DNA from: Symsagittifera roscoffensis
Taxonomy: Eukaryota > Xenacoelomorpha > Acoela > Convolutidae
Direction of reading: 5' to 3'
NCBI RefSeq assembly: GCF_963678635.1
Contig: NC_087068.1
Location: forward strand, 54,592,467 to 54,656,466
DNA length: 64,000 nt
Numbering within the stretch: the stretch's first letter is position 1; each line of letters opens with the position of its first letter. The notes below the pieces were generated by a model. It worked only from the letters and a program-made list of their open reading frames with translations, was not told where the DNA came from and did no database searches. The translations under genes and the position numbers were made by a program. Positions 37,941-49,700 of this stretch are shown in pieces.

Positions 37941-38140
37941 CGGGCGCCAAAAATTTTTCTGAAACTTACCATCTGAAACCTCGTATCTTAATACATTGGG
38001 AAACCTATTCCCTATCTTATTACATTGTACACTATATACCCAACCTTAATACATAGCCTGCGGACCGGGTGCTCTATTCCCTATGTTAATACATGGGGGT
38101 CCGCAGGCACCCCCCTTGAACTGCCCCAACATATACTACT
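37941..38140 (-). repeat. Polinton terminal inverted repeat (arm 1 copy)
   Basis: This 200-bp segment ends in ATACTACT at 38140 and is the reverse complement of the left terminal repeat 43531-43730. It contains the GGGGGTCCGCAGGC and CTGCCCCAACATATACTACT landmarks. The bases after it (TAGATTTCTTTTAAG) equal the reverse complement of the left flank of the main element, so it represents the same insertion end. Confidence 0.9.
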
Positions 38141-41100
38141 TAGATTTCTTTTAAGAAAGAGAAAAGAAATTCAAGAAAATTAAACATTGCGTACAATTAG
38201 TCAATCTTTCTAAGATGTAGTATGGCCATCCTAGAAAGGCAAGAAGTTCGTTTTTCAAATTTACAAAACTAAAGATAATTTCCAATGGTGATATATCTTG
38301 TGGTCTGTATTTTTGCCATTTAACTAATGTAATTTTTTATGTCTTTAAAATATCCGCTATAGTCTTGAAAAGCCTGCTGTTTCTGCAAGTTTGCGTAGGT
38401 TTTGATCTATGGATTGTCGTTGGATTGTGTCCATTTTTGTGAGTAATTTTTGAAATTAGTGTGTTCAAATGTGATGTTGAACATATGATTTAGAGTATAT
38501 GCCGATCGATTGTAAATCAATATTAGGATTACGGGCAACAGCTCTAACGCTTTCTGGTGAAAATTTTTTGAGTGGTTGCTAAGTGTAGGGTATGGTGTGA
38601 GACGATAGTATTTATCTTTATCAGGGTTTAATTTTACTACACTGTGGCTGTTTTCTGATCCACATGGGACTGCTGTATCCCAAAAATAAGTTCTGCGGGA
38701 GAGTGTATCAACAAAATAGACTTTATTTTTGTAGAAAATTGGGATTCTGTCTTAGCAGCTTTTGTCTTCGAAAACATACAAAGGTGATACCTTTTTGGTA
38801 CAGGTGTAATAACATAATATATTTCCTCTGTAGTAAATTAGATTTGATCTGTTTGCTGACAATAAAAATCCTGCATAGGGGATTTTTAGTACTGCTAGTG
38901 CAAGTGATTGTAAAATTTGTGTACGTTCAAAATCGCATAATTGATGGAGGGTTTCAAGTTCTGTCCAAGACATTTCTTGAAAAATTCAACTAACTGTGTA
39001 ATCTAATTTCATGTCTAAATGTATGTCATAGTGGATTGCGCCAAAATGAGTGTTGTTCATAAGTGATAGTTCTTGTAAGCGTGTACTGTCTGTGTCTTGT
39101 GGTTTTAATTTTTCACCGGTTCTTCCTGTATTCTTTTGAAATTTTACTTGGACGTATGAGTTTTCGTCTGTGGTTGATTGAGATGCAACCATTTGATGTA
39201 TTATTTATTTTCCTGTGTTCATGTCAAAACCGTCTTCGTATGCGACAAGAATTTCTGAATATTGTGTTTTGTAAAGTGGTTTTGTGTATTTCCATGCTAG
39301 TTCCGTTTCTGGGTATTTTTGGAAACGTGTTAATTTATTTTCTATATTATGAATAATTCTAAGTTTATAATTACTTTGTCTAATTTGGTCAGGGTTTGCG
39401 TCTTCAGACGAGATTGATTCAATAAATTGATTTTGATGAAATTTTATCATTCTAGCGTGTGTTTTTGCTACTTGAATTGTTGTACAAGTGTCTTCAGGCA
39501 ATCAAATGATTGTTGCTTGTGTGCGCGTAGTAAGATCGCAATATCCTTGGTCGTTTTTACAAGGGAGTCTGATTCCTTGATAAAATATAGTGTGATCTTT
39601 TAAATCACGTGTTAGTTGTACTTTTTCAAATTGTTTTTTCCAATCAAAAAACATTATTTCTTGCTATCCTATATTTTTGGTATCTGCTTTACAAATTGAG
39701 GGATTGTTTATTCCAATGTGGTGTAACCAATTTTTATCATGGAGATCATATGTTAATCTTCCATGTGCTCCGTGAAAAAAGGGAAATTTGTTATCTAGTC
39801 TTATATGACCTTGGTATTTTTCAAGTTCGGCTTGATGTGCTGAATCTGGAAAAACTAGAAAATTTACTAGTTTTCTGTTTGTGCTTTCGTTTGATGTGAG
39901 CTTTATTCTTTTAAGTTCTTTTTTGCAATCTCCAGGGCTCAGGTGCAGTAGTCTTTCAATGTTACTTTGGTAGAAAGATTCATGGTCTAATCTGTTTTTA
40001 TTTCCGTTTGAAACTTGTGAAGAATGTACTTTATTTTCGGAAAATGTTGCTGTGAATTTATTTTCTATTAATGTTGTAGCTCTGGCTGGCTTTTGATTAA
40101 AGTGTTGCTATTACATTTGTTCTTTCGGTTGATCGTGATTCGGATTCACATTGAGTGATTTGGTTTATTGCATATTTGCTTAATGTTTTTTGTTCACTTT
40201 GTTAACAGTCATAATATGTGACTAGTAAATCCTGGGGTCCGGTTGGAGGTGAAGGATTATTGGGATCAGGTTTTAAAAAACTGAAAAAGGAAAGAATTTG
40301 AAAAATTATTATCTTTAAAGTATACATGTGTATGATAGTCCTGTATATAGTCCTAATTATAATATTATGTATGATAGTCCTGGATTATAAAAGGTGATAT
40401 ATCCTATTGTCTTTTTTGTGTATCTATCGTATTTGTAAATTACTTCTGTGGTTAAAAACGGGGGAGGTAAAGATTGAGCTGTTATTTTTAGAGGTGCTAG
40501 GGGTGAGGGATGGTGAACTATATTGCTTAGTTTTAATATGATTTCGAATTTTAATGTCAAGTTGTCTTGTCTAAGTATTTGTATATTATGGTCTTGAATA
40601 TCTTTGTGAATGTCTTGTCGATATTCTAATCTATTTAGTGCCCAGTTGCGTAGTCTGTGACTTTCGTGATGTGGTCCAAATAACGGAGGGGGTGCTATGA
40701 ATGTATTCCAATCTAATCGTAGTTGTATGTTATTTGTTGAATTTTCTCTATATCTGGCGTCGATATTTATAGGAAAACTTGGAGGAAATGGTGTTTGTGA
40801 AATTGGAGTTAAGAAGGTATTGAGGGAAGTGAAAAAGTTTCAGGTAGTGACAAAGATTTTTCAGATGAAACGTCTATTGGGTCATTTATTAAATTTGGTT
40901 CGCCTTGGGTGAAAGCTTGTGTCGTCCAAAATGGGAGATGTTCTGTAGTGGCTGGGGGTTTAAAAGGTTTTCTCTGATTTGTTCAGATGTAGGCGTTGAA
41001 CCTAAACAATCTGAGGGAATGTTCGATGTGTTTTGTTGTACTGGAGTCTGTGGGGTATTTTGAATTGTACTACTAGAAAGGTTTATTGGATTTGTTGTAG

Positions 41101-41236
41101 GCGACTGAGGTATGTTGAATTGAACTCGGGGGTTTTGTAAATTTCTATTTCGTCGTGGATGAATAATTTGTCTATTGATTTCGAGTGTATTCTGGTTTTG
41201 ACTCTGGTGTCTTGCTCTATTATGATCTTGTTGGAG
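38141..41236 (-). pseudogene. decayed ORF3/envelope-like gene of a retroelement (arm 1 and its unique extension)
   Basis: Read on the minus strand, 40237-38141 equals the plus-strand arm 41437-43530 described separately. The extra 999 bases next to the gap (40238-41236) continue the same element upstream. They encode a Pro/Asn/Gln-rich segment, then a piece with LRLDWNTFIAPPPLFGPHH, LRNWALNRLEYRQDIH and LPPPFLTTEVIYKYDRY, broken by several stops. The first part resembles the N-terminal region of such polyproteins. No reverse transcriptase motif is present. Confidence 0.5.
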
Positions 41237-41436
41237 NNNNNNNNNNNNNNNNNNNNNNNNNNNNNNNNNNNNNNNNNNNNNNNNNNNNNNNNNNNNNNNN
41301 NNNNNNNNNNNNNNNNNNNNNNNNNNNNNNNNNNNNNNNNNNNNNNNNNNNNNNNNNNNNNNNNNNNNNNNNNNNNNNNNNNNNNNNNNNNNNNNNNNNN
41401 NNNNNNNNNNNNNNNNNNNNNNNNNNNNNNNNNNNN
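41237..41436. other. assembly gap of exactly 200 N
   Basis: A run of 200 N marks a scaffold join of unknown size. It lies between two inverted copies of the same DNA, which makes the join suspect. Confidence 0.99.
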
Positions 41437-43530
41437 CCCCAGGATTTACTAGTCACATATTATGGACTGTTAACAAAGTGAACAAAAAACATTAGCAAAT
41501 ATGCAATAACCAAGTCACTCAATGTGAATTCGAATCACGATCAACCGAAACAACAAATGTAATAGCAACACTTTACTCAAAAGCCAGCCAGAGCTACAAC
41601 ATTAATAGAAAATAAATTCACAGCAACATTTTCCGAAAATAAAGTACATTCTTCACAAGTTTCAAACGGAAATAAAAACAGATTAGACCATGAATCTTTC
41701 TACCAAAGTAACATTGAAAGACTACTGCACCTGAGCCCTGGAGATTGCCAAAAAAGAACTTAAAAGAATAAAGCTCACATCAAACGAAAGCACAAACAGA
41801 AAACTAGTAAATTTTCAAGTTTTTCCAGATTCAGCACATCAAGCCGAACTTGAAAAATACCAAGGTCATATAAGACTAGATAACAAATTTCCCTTTCACG
41901 GAGCACATGGAAGATTAACATATGATCTCCATGATAAAAATTGGTTACACCACATTGGAACAAACAATCCCTCAATTTGTAAAGCAGATACCAAAAATAT
42001 AGGATAGCAAGAAATAATGTTTTTTGATTGGAAAAAACAATTTGAAAAAGTACAACTAACACGTGATTTAAAAGATCACACTATATTTTATCAAGGAATC
42101 AGACTCCCTTGTAAAAACGACCAAGGATATTGCGATCTTACTACGCGCACACAAGCAACAATCATTTGATTGCCTGAAGACACTTGTACAACAATTCAAG
42201 TAGCAAAAACACACGCTAGAATGATAAAATTTCATCAAAATCAATTTATTGAATCAATCCCGTCTGAAGACGCAAACCCTGACCAAATTAGACAAAGTAA
42301 TTATAAACTTAGAATTATTCATAATATAGAAAATAAATTAACACGTTTCCAAAAATACCCAGAAACGGAACTAGCATGGAAATACACAAAACCACTTTAC
42401 AAAACACAATATTCAGAAATTCTTGTCGCATACGAAGACGGTTTTGACATGAACACAGGAAAATAAATAATACATCAAATGGTTGCATCTCAATCAACCA
42501 CAGACGAAAACTCATACGTCCAAGTAAAATTTCAAAAGAATACAGGAAGAACCGGTGAAAAATTAAAACCACAAGACACAGACAGTACACGCTTACAAGA
42601 ACTATCACTTATGAACAACACTCATTTTGGCGCAATCCACTATGACATACATTTAGACATGAAATTAGATTACACAGTTAGTTGAATTTTTCAAGAAATG
42701 TCTTTGACAGAACTTGAAACCCTCCATCAATTATGCGATTTTGAACGTACACAAATTTTACAATCACTTGCACTAGCAGTACTAAAAATCCCCTATGCAG
42801 GATTTTTATTGTCAGCAAACAGATCAAATCTAATTTACTACAGAGGAAATATATTATGTTATTACACCTGTACCAAAAAGGTATCACCTTTGTATGTTTT
42901 CGAAGACAAAAGCTGCTAAGACAGAATCCCAATTTTCTACAAAAATAAAGTCTATTTTGTTGATACACTCTCCCGCAGAACTTATTTTTGGGATACAGCA
43001 GTCCCATGTGGATCAGAAAACAGCCACAGTGTAGTAAAATTAAACCCTGATAAAGATAAATACTATCGTCTCACACCATACCCTACACTTAGCAACCACT
43101 CAAAAAATTTTCACCAGAAAGCGTTAGAGCTGTTGCCCGTAATCCTAATATTGATTTACAATCGATCGGCATATACTCTAAATCATATGTTCAACATCAC
43201 ATTTGAACACACTAATTTCAAAAATTACTCACAAAAATGGACACAATCCAACGACAATCCATAGATCAAAACCTACGCAAACTTGCAGAAACAGCAGGCT
43301 TTTCAAGACTATAGCGGATATTTTAAAGACATAAAAAATTACATTAGTTAAATGGCAAAAATACAGACCACAAGATATATCACCATTGGAAATTATCTTT
43401 AGTTTTGTAAATTTGAAAAACGAACTTCTTGCCTTTCTAGGATGGCCATACTACATCTTAGAAAGATTGACTAATTGTACGCAATGTTTAATTTTCTTGA
43501 ATTTCTTTTCTCTTTCTTAAAAGAAATCTA
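41437..43530 (+). pseudogene. decayed envelope-like ORF3 of a retroelement, interrupted by the Polinton
   Basis: From about 41770 to 43490 one main frame can be followed through in-frame stops (near 42005, 42169, 42464, 42683 and 42917) and small shifts. The open pieces at 42170-42466, 42479-42685 and 42698-42919 are in the same phase. Cys-bearing segments (PCKNDQGYC, CYYTCTKKVSPLYVFEDKSC) and a hydrophobic C-terminal stretch just before the Polinton end (ELLAFLGWPYYILERL, CLIFLNFF) suggest a secreted or membrane-anchored glycoprotein. I recognise the type as the third open frame of Ty3/gypsy-like elements. The assignment as envelope is inferred from layout. Confidence 0.5.
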
Positions 43531-43730
43531 AGTAGTATATGTTGGGGCAGTTCAAGGGGGGTGCCTGCGGACCCCCATGTATTAACATAGGGAATAGAGC
43601 ACCCGGTCCGCAGGCTATGTATTAAGGTTGGGTATATAGTGTACAATGTAATAAGATAGGGAATAGGTTTCCCAATGTATTAAGATACGAGGTTTCAGAT
43701 GGTAAGTTTCAGAAAAATTTTTGGCGCCCG
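43531..43730 (+). repeat. left terminal inverted repeat of the Polinton
   Basis: Begins AGTAGTATATGTTGGGGCAG and matches the reverse complement of 60048-60247 over about 200 bases with roughly ten differences. Inside it (43730-43930) a related subterminal segment repeats the motif GAAACTTACCATC in reverse orientation. Confidence 0.95.
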
Positions 43731-44050
43731 AATTTCCCATGTAAAGATTTCCTTATGTCTAAGACATTCTTTGTAGGGAATTGAGAACTCATTAGGGAAT
43801 AGGATTCCTAATGTATCACGATGGTAGGTTTCAGATGGTAAGATGGTAAAGTTTCGGATGGTAAGTTTCAAAAAAAATTTGGCACCCGAGTTTTTTGGAG
43901 CTCAATTTAGCCAATTTTCCAGATTGTAAAAATTTTCCTAATCAAAAAACAACATACTCTTAACCCAAACGTAGCGTTTAAAAAGAGTTTTTTAAAAAAA
44001 AAAGGTTAATTACAGAGAAAATGTATTAGTTTCCAGCATCTACAAATCTC

Positions 44051-47000
44051 TTACAAATTTAGAGGTTTAGTATGTATTCCATCACATTCAACTTCCCGTT
44101 TAGGGTAAAAAAAGCTCAGTCCTTTTTTAGTTTGTTCATAAGTTGCGACTGCATGGTTAATCGTTTTAAATCCTCTATTCGTTGACTTTAAATTCACTGC
44201 CTCATCCAGTACTTGTCGATACTTCGACATTGGTCCATCTCCAGAGTCTTCTAATGCACGTTTGTTCAGACCTTTACTGCTAAACTTATACTTTTGACTT
44301 TTACTATCGTAACAGCAGTACATTTTACTACACAGGCATAACATTTCGGTGCATCTGAATTCCTCCTTGAACAATCCTGGTTCTCTCTTGTCATGTTTCT
44401 TATGTTTAGAACAGCAAGTACGGGGAAAAAAGTTGTTTTTTGCATCTGCTCTGAAATCGTCTCGACAGTCCTTGCTTCGCCTTTCAGTCCATTCTGCTCG
44501 CTTGCTGGGAAGGATACAATGATCTAAATCTTCTTCTGCCAAAGCCAAATAGAGGTAATCTGTATCCGTTTCGAGTTCTTCGAATTTGTTGGCATCGCAA
44601 AGTTCATTGAAAAAGTTATAATACAACTCCAACATTCTCAACTTGGCATACTGTAGTATAAAAAATCCTACTATAATTGGTTCACGATGCTCTATAGTAG
44701 ATTTAACAAGTTCCACTTCATACAAATCTTTAGCTACGATATTAAGTCTCTTGAAGAATTGGTTTTTGATAGCTTTGTGGGTTTTTTCGTCTCCAAGATA
44801 TTTTGTCATTGTATGTTTTGATCTGTCCATTATTTGATAGCCGTAGGAACTGTTTCCTAGAAGTTTCATTGTTTCGGCTACTACGCCAGATAATGGATTT
44901 TCATCGCCGGCTCGCCTAGCATCAACAACAGACTGAACAAAACTGTTGAATACTTTATGCGGTGTGTATTGTACAAAACGATGAATTTTTGTACATTGTA
45001 GTCCTAGATCCAAGTAAAAATTGAAAAGTGGTGTGATCAGTGTTCCGTTGGTCAATTTGAAGCTCGATATCAACATTCTTTGCGATTGTTTTAAAAAATC
45101 GTTTTCTTCCGCATATGCCTTCATATATTCACCAATATCGTTTCTGGAAACATCAATATTTTTGAAAAAAGGTGGGAAATTGGAAAATTTTGCTTTAAGT
45201 TCATCTGGAACACTCAGATTGCATTGCACATAGCCGAACATTTTTTCATTTCTAATGTTTTGCACTAGTGAATTGGCAGAAAAAGGTCTTTTGAAGGGAA
45301 AGTGAGTTCTAACGTGATTTTTCACGTCTACATTGTTTTTAAATTGATCCCACCAGCTACACTCCCACATTTCTTCTATAGAGTATCCTTTTTCTCGAAT
45401 GTAGTCTTTTCGAAAATCATCCATTTCTCTTTTCTTGGTTCCTCGTTTGATATCATCATCAGTTAGGCTCGGTCTAGCTTCTTGACAAGGACAAAAATGG
45501 AAATAACAACCCATTGCTTCAAAGACAGTCTTACAATGGTTGCAATAACCATCAACACTAAAGCAATCAATTTTTTTCTGTTTTTCTGTAGTGTAGTAAC
45601 TCTCAATTTTACATTCAGTTCTGGTTGCTTGAAAGTATGACATGACCATATTTTCAAATGTTCGAACTCGATTTTGCCTTGCCTTGAATTTTTGTGTTTC
45701 TTCATTGTAGTCCCATCTCGTATACAAACCTGTGGGCATATCCTGACACATAGAATAAGGATAGAGTTGACTAGCATCAATCCCAACGATTGATTTACAC
45801 AAATTTTTTGATTTTCGAATAAAGGTTTCATTTGCTACTGCTTTCCTTGTGAAAACAATTGAGGGACCACCGGTCATATCTTCCCGTATTTTTTCAAGCA
45901 AGTCACTATCACTCGAAAAGAATGGGTAAAACTTATAGTCGGTTGATTTGTGTAGACAGATGTTGGCTAGATTCGGTAGTGTGCAGCCGAGCTTTAACAT
46001 ATCTATCCCTTTGTCATGATAAAATTCAATCATTTTCTGCATAGCATCAAGGGTAGGAACAACATCTTTGTTGTTATACCACAGTAGAAAATCGCGGAAT
46101 GTTGTCATCTTTTCCTGTTCCCAGATAGATTTAAGGTAATTGTAGTTTTCCAATCCCGTAGTTGGTCTGGTTTTGAGACCGAGTTTTTTCAAGGCTTGCT
46201 CTTCAGTTATCCCAGTGTTAAAAATCTTTTGATAATCATCAAACTCTTTATCGAGAGGGTTACTATTCTTCAGTTTGCTGTAGAAGTCATCATACGAGGG
46301 TAGTTGTTGTTCATCAAGCTTGTTCGGAGTATCAAAGCACTCGTATGGAAAGTATCCTTTCAACTCACTGGCTTTGTAAGCTTTTAGAAAAGAGTCTAAG
46401 GTAGTAGCTCCACCCAAAAACTTCATAATGTCCAGAAGCTGAACATCTCCAAATTTGAAGGAAACAAAGTCGTTTGCTTTCTTGATAACTGATGGTTCAA
46501 TTTCTTTTTCCTTGATAAGGTGGGGAATGAGGTATGATTTAATGAGGTTTATATCATACCGACCACTGTTGAATCCAAATACTGGTAGAGTATTGGTGTA
46601 TCTCTCTAGATGTTGCATCAAATCAATCAATTGATTTTTTTGAATCCTGAGAAAGTGAGTGGATGCGTCTGTTTCTTCCTCATTCTCGATACATTCATCT
46701 TCGTACTCTCTTGCTTCAATCTTGTTGAAACTAACTCGTTCATTAAGTATGCTGAAAATTGTGTGTAGTCGCTTTTTGATGTTATTTTCAATTTCCAGAA
46801 ATTTTGATCGCATTTCGGTTTTGTTTTTTTTTCGGCTAACAACTCCAAGTTTGCCACAAAGTCAATAATGAGGGATTGTGGATCTTTGTCACACAAAAAA
46901 ATGGGTTTGTCAAGCAAATTGGATGAAATTGACACTGATATGGGTTCATGCTTCCCGATCCAAGTTATTGTTTTGGTTGGTTTTAGTTCTTCGGATGGCA

Positions 47001-48395
47001 CGCAAATTGATTCAAAGTCAAAAATAGCGACATTTTTAAATAAGGTTTGTTCTTTTGTGTACTCAATATTGAACCCATCCAGTTTTTCAAATAACGTCTC
47101 TCGTAGAGCATAAACATTTTTGGGTAAATGTTTTTGATTCGATCTTTGCATCGTAGAAGATGCTTGTTGAAGTGGTCTGCTTTGTGGAAAAATGTATCGC
47201 AAGTTGGGCATCGGAAGCATTTGAGGAAGTTGTCGATGTTATTGACGTAAATAATGTGGTTGTTGTATCGTAGAAGTTTCACTGTGTTCTCATATTTACC
47301 GATACTTCTCCGAGCTAATTCTCCCACTCCATCTTCAATGTTTATATCGTAGATAGAGATGTTTTTCTCTACTACATCTTCAACTACTGGTAGATTATCC
47401 ATCGAAACTCCACGAAACTGTTTCGGATCACAACCCGATTTCTCCATAAAATCGTTAAAGATCTTGGAAGTGGATGTTTCAAGACCAGTTGTTCCATGTA
47501 AATGAACTGCAAGCGCTCGAAACAAACACAAATTGTCATTGTATGGTTGTTTTGTGTCTCGATCCGAAACCAAACAATTAACATGGTTATTCCTCAGAAG
47601 TGGTTCGGGAATCATTGAATCTGGACATCCCATAGGTACGTTTTTCAGTAAGGCTGCAAAAATGGTCACATTAGTGATCAGCTTGGATCGCCATTTCGTA
47701 TTTTGTCTCTCTTGTGTACAAATTTCAATGATATCTTGCTTATTAACCTTGTTCTGTATAGTTGTCAAGTCTGCTTTAGTACAAAGTAGTATAGATTTAT
47801 CAAAGAGTGTGTTATTTTCATGAGCGTAGAAATAACGATATTCGCTTGTTTCTATATTACGTAACACAAATCCCAAGGCAATGTTGATTTTTGCTGCACA
47901 ATCAAGTTTTTCAAAGACTTGATCCAGTTTTTCAATAACTAGATTAGGATCTCGTTTTGAAAGTTGAAAATTGAATACTTTGTGGCGTCCATTTTCCATC
48001 TCAGTATCTGTCGAGAAGTGTTGACAGGCATTCAACTCATCTCGTAGCTGATCACTATCCTCCTCGTTTTCCAAGATTTTATTCAAATCAGCAACAGAAT
48101 CACTCGTTTTTCTAGCTTTCACTCCGTGATCCTTCTTGCGATGCTGTTGAAGTGAATAATAGCTTGGAAATTCTTTCTCACACGATACACACTTTGTTGA
48201 CTTTGGGTTTGATTTTACGTGCTTCTTGCTCGTATGGAAATTCATTTTTTGCTGGTTGTAAGTCCAATAATTGCATTGTGGACAAGAAATAACTCCTCGC
48301 ACACAACTCTTGCGATGTCGAGCCGCATCAGCTCTCCTGTACTCTTTACCACAATCCTCGCATTTCACTTTCTCATTTCTATTCAGCGATGGCAT
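44051..48395 (-). CDS. polB: protein-primed family B DNA polymerase of the Polinton, with two frameshifts
   Basis: Three overlapping frames (48395-46983, 47220-46627, 46813-44051) make one gene of about 1,447 codons, starting at the ATG at 48395. N-terminal part: zinc-finger-like CxxC...H/C motifs near residues 12-31, 38-58, 69-90 and 396-416. An OTU-like cysteine-protease signature lies between them (NDNLCLFRAL, Asp287/Cys290, and His380 in NNHIIYV). Exonuclease: motif I IFDFES, II FGFNSGRYD, III YNNKDVV. Palm: motif A DASQLYPYSM, B KLLGNSSYG, C DTDYLYLAL. The usual Ser in motif C is Tyr here. Frameshifts lie near 47120 (A/C run) and near 46820 (run of nine T). It would replicate the element from a protein primer. 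Both shifts are at homopolymers, so sequencing error is possible. Confidence 0.9.
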
Positions 48396-48760
48396 CTAAA
48401 AAATGGGAGAATGTTTAAGTCTCAATATAAAGGGATTAGAAATTGGTACATATCGAAGTGGGAGATTTAAAATGTTCAAAAAATTATAAAAAAAAAAAAT
48501 TTTTACTTACTTTGAATTGTTAAAAATATTTCAAATTTATTTCAAGTAGTTATACAAAGTATAGAGCAGTTGCTTTTAACGTAAAAGAAAATCAGAATGA
48601 AATACGTTTTTTTTTTGCTTTTTATTAGAGAAAATCAACCAATAAGAAGTGAGTATTCTTTTAGTAACACTGTTTGTTGGAAATCAACCAATCAGAATTC
48701 AGCATTTTCTAAAAGTGAATTGTTTATTATTTTTAAAAAACCTTAATCATTATTTGAAAA
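48396..48760. promoter_or_regulatory. divergent intergenic region with paired CCAAT boxes
   Basis: The gap between the leftward polymerase and the rightward accessory genes carries two copies of ATCAACCAAT(A/C)AGAA (CCAAT at 48640 and 48688). CCAATCAG is the classic NF-Y-type site. The position suits a bidirectional promoter. Confidence 0.45.
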
Positions 48761-49346
48761 ATGTCTATCAAAAAACATTTGAGCTTCCTCGAGTTACTTT
48801 ATAAGAAAAAAGAAAAAATTCCAATTGATTTTCTTATTAAAGAAATAGATGTTGACTCTTACTTTTTTCATAATTTTTTGGACGTCTTTATTGTACAAAA
48901 CAGAGTTTTCCGACTAAGTAAAGGTCTCTTCAGAGAAACTTACTCAACCAAAGAGTTTACTTTTGATTCACATTGCATATCAAAGTTTTAAATTTACGGC
49001 TGAATTACACCTCACAAGGAAAGAAATTTTGTTTATTCTCGAGAATTTAAAATCGATCAAAAAGTCGTACGATAATACATCAAAAACTCTTTTTATCCCC
49101 TATCCAAAACCCAAATTTGTAAAAACACCTCAGCAAAGTTCTTTATTCCTTCATTTCTTTAAAGATTTTCAAAGTTCAAAATCCTGCTTGATTCGGTTTG
49201 GAAACAGATTTCCAGAAGTCTGCTTTGAAAAATTCGTCAACTTTGAGTTATCCTCCCAAATTTACATAAAAATTAAAGAACTTGACTATCTACTTAAAAA
49301 TCAGCATTTTCTCATTGATTACCTACAAAAAAATCAATTAACTTGA
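48761..49346 (+). CDS. Polinton hypothetical protein, probably one gene with a frameshift
   Basis: Frame 48761-48991 (76 codons, ATG start) overlaps frame 48963-49346 (127 codons) shifted by one base. The first ends soon after a T run at about 48960. The second has no convincing start of its own, and the two would join into a product of roughly 190 residues. The product is basic and Phe/Leu-rich with no motif I recognise (KKHLSFLELLYKKKEKIP; HLTRKEILFILENLKSI). It lies first in the rightward gene series. It could instead be two overlapping genes. Confidence 0.45.
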
Positions 49347-49549
49347 TGAAAAAAGTTGCAGAGATGTTACTTTTATTAATTTTCTTTCTTTTGTTACTTA
49401 TATCAGCAATATTTCTTATTTTTTTTTACTGCAAACAACTTTTGGTCAGTTATTTTTGCAATTGCTTTTGTGTATATTTTTACTTATTTGGAAGATTTAA
49501 GTCCTTAAAAGGGTCTTCTAATTGGATAGGACAACTAGAACAAAAATGA
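49346..49549 (+). CDS. small membrane protein of the Polinton
   Basis: The ATG at 49346 shares one base with the TGA of the preceding frame (TGATG). The product is about 67 residues: a short polar start, then nearly 45 hydrophobic residues (LLLLIFFLLLLISAIFLIFF...) with Cys residues, then a basic tail. One or two membrane helices are expected. No family is recognised. Its tail overlaps the start of the CCAAT-repeat region. Confidence 0.4.
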   Translation: MKKVAEMLLLLIFFLLLLISAIFLIFFYCKQLLVSYFCNCFCVYFYLFGRFKSLKGSSNWIGQLEQK

Positions 49550-49700
49550 ACGCTTTTGTGATTGGAAACGACAAAATCCAAAATGGAGCTTTGTTTCCGA
49601 TTGGATACGACTTTTATCCAAGAATCCCATAAAAGGAAGCTGAAATCTGATTGGACACGACTACAATCCAAATAAGGAAAATCAATTCTGATTGGTTAAA
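49518..49700. promoter_or_regulatory. cluster of five inverted CCAAT (ATTGG) repeats
   Basis: ATTGGA(T/A/C)A(C/G)GAC recurs at about 49521, 49561, 49600, 49650 and, shortened, at 49691. In three of them ATCCAA follows 6-8 bases later. CTGATTGG (complement of CCAATCAG) is exact at 49647 and 49688. Spacing is 40-50 bases. The cluster sits between the left accessory genes and the next gene pair, so it may be a regulatory array. Confidence 0.5.

Larger units (their letters stand above)
35407..40237. repeat. large inverted repeat, arm 1 (4.8 kb)
   Basis: Pairs with 41437-46304 in reverse orientation. The match covers the 3' two thirds of the Polinton polymerase, the terminal inverted repeat and 2.1 kb of flanking retroelement DNA. 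Differences are scattered single bases, a 40-base deletion and A-run length changes. Arm 1 ends on the left exactly where the GC-rich retroelement begins. Confidence 0.95.
41437..46304. repeat. large inverted repeat, arm 2 (4.9 kb)
   Basis: Reverse complement of 35407-40237. The homology stops at 46304, inside the polymerase gene, which continues normally here to 48395. Arm 2 starts immediately at the N run. Confidence 0.95.

Noticed and set aside
35407-38140. Arm 1 as an independent second Polinton insertion
   Set aside because: Its flank beyond the terminal repeat is identical to the left flank of the main element, so it is the same insertion duplicated or an allele.
38664-39899. Plus-strand hydrophobic frames in arm 1 as membrane proteins
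   Set aside because: They are antisense to the envelope-like coding sequence that reads well on the other strand.
41159-41481. Open frames running through the N gap
   Set aside because: They consist mostly of unknown bases and carry no coding evidence.
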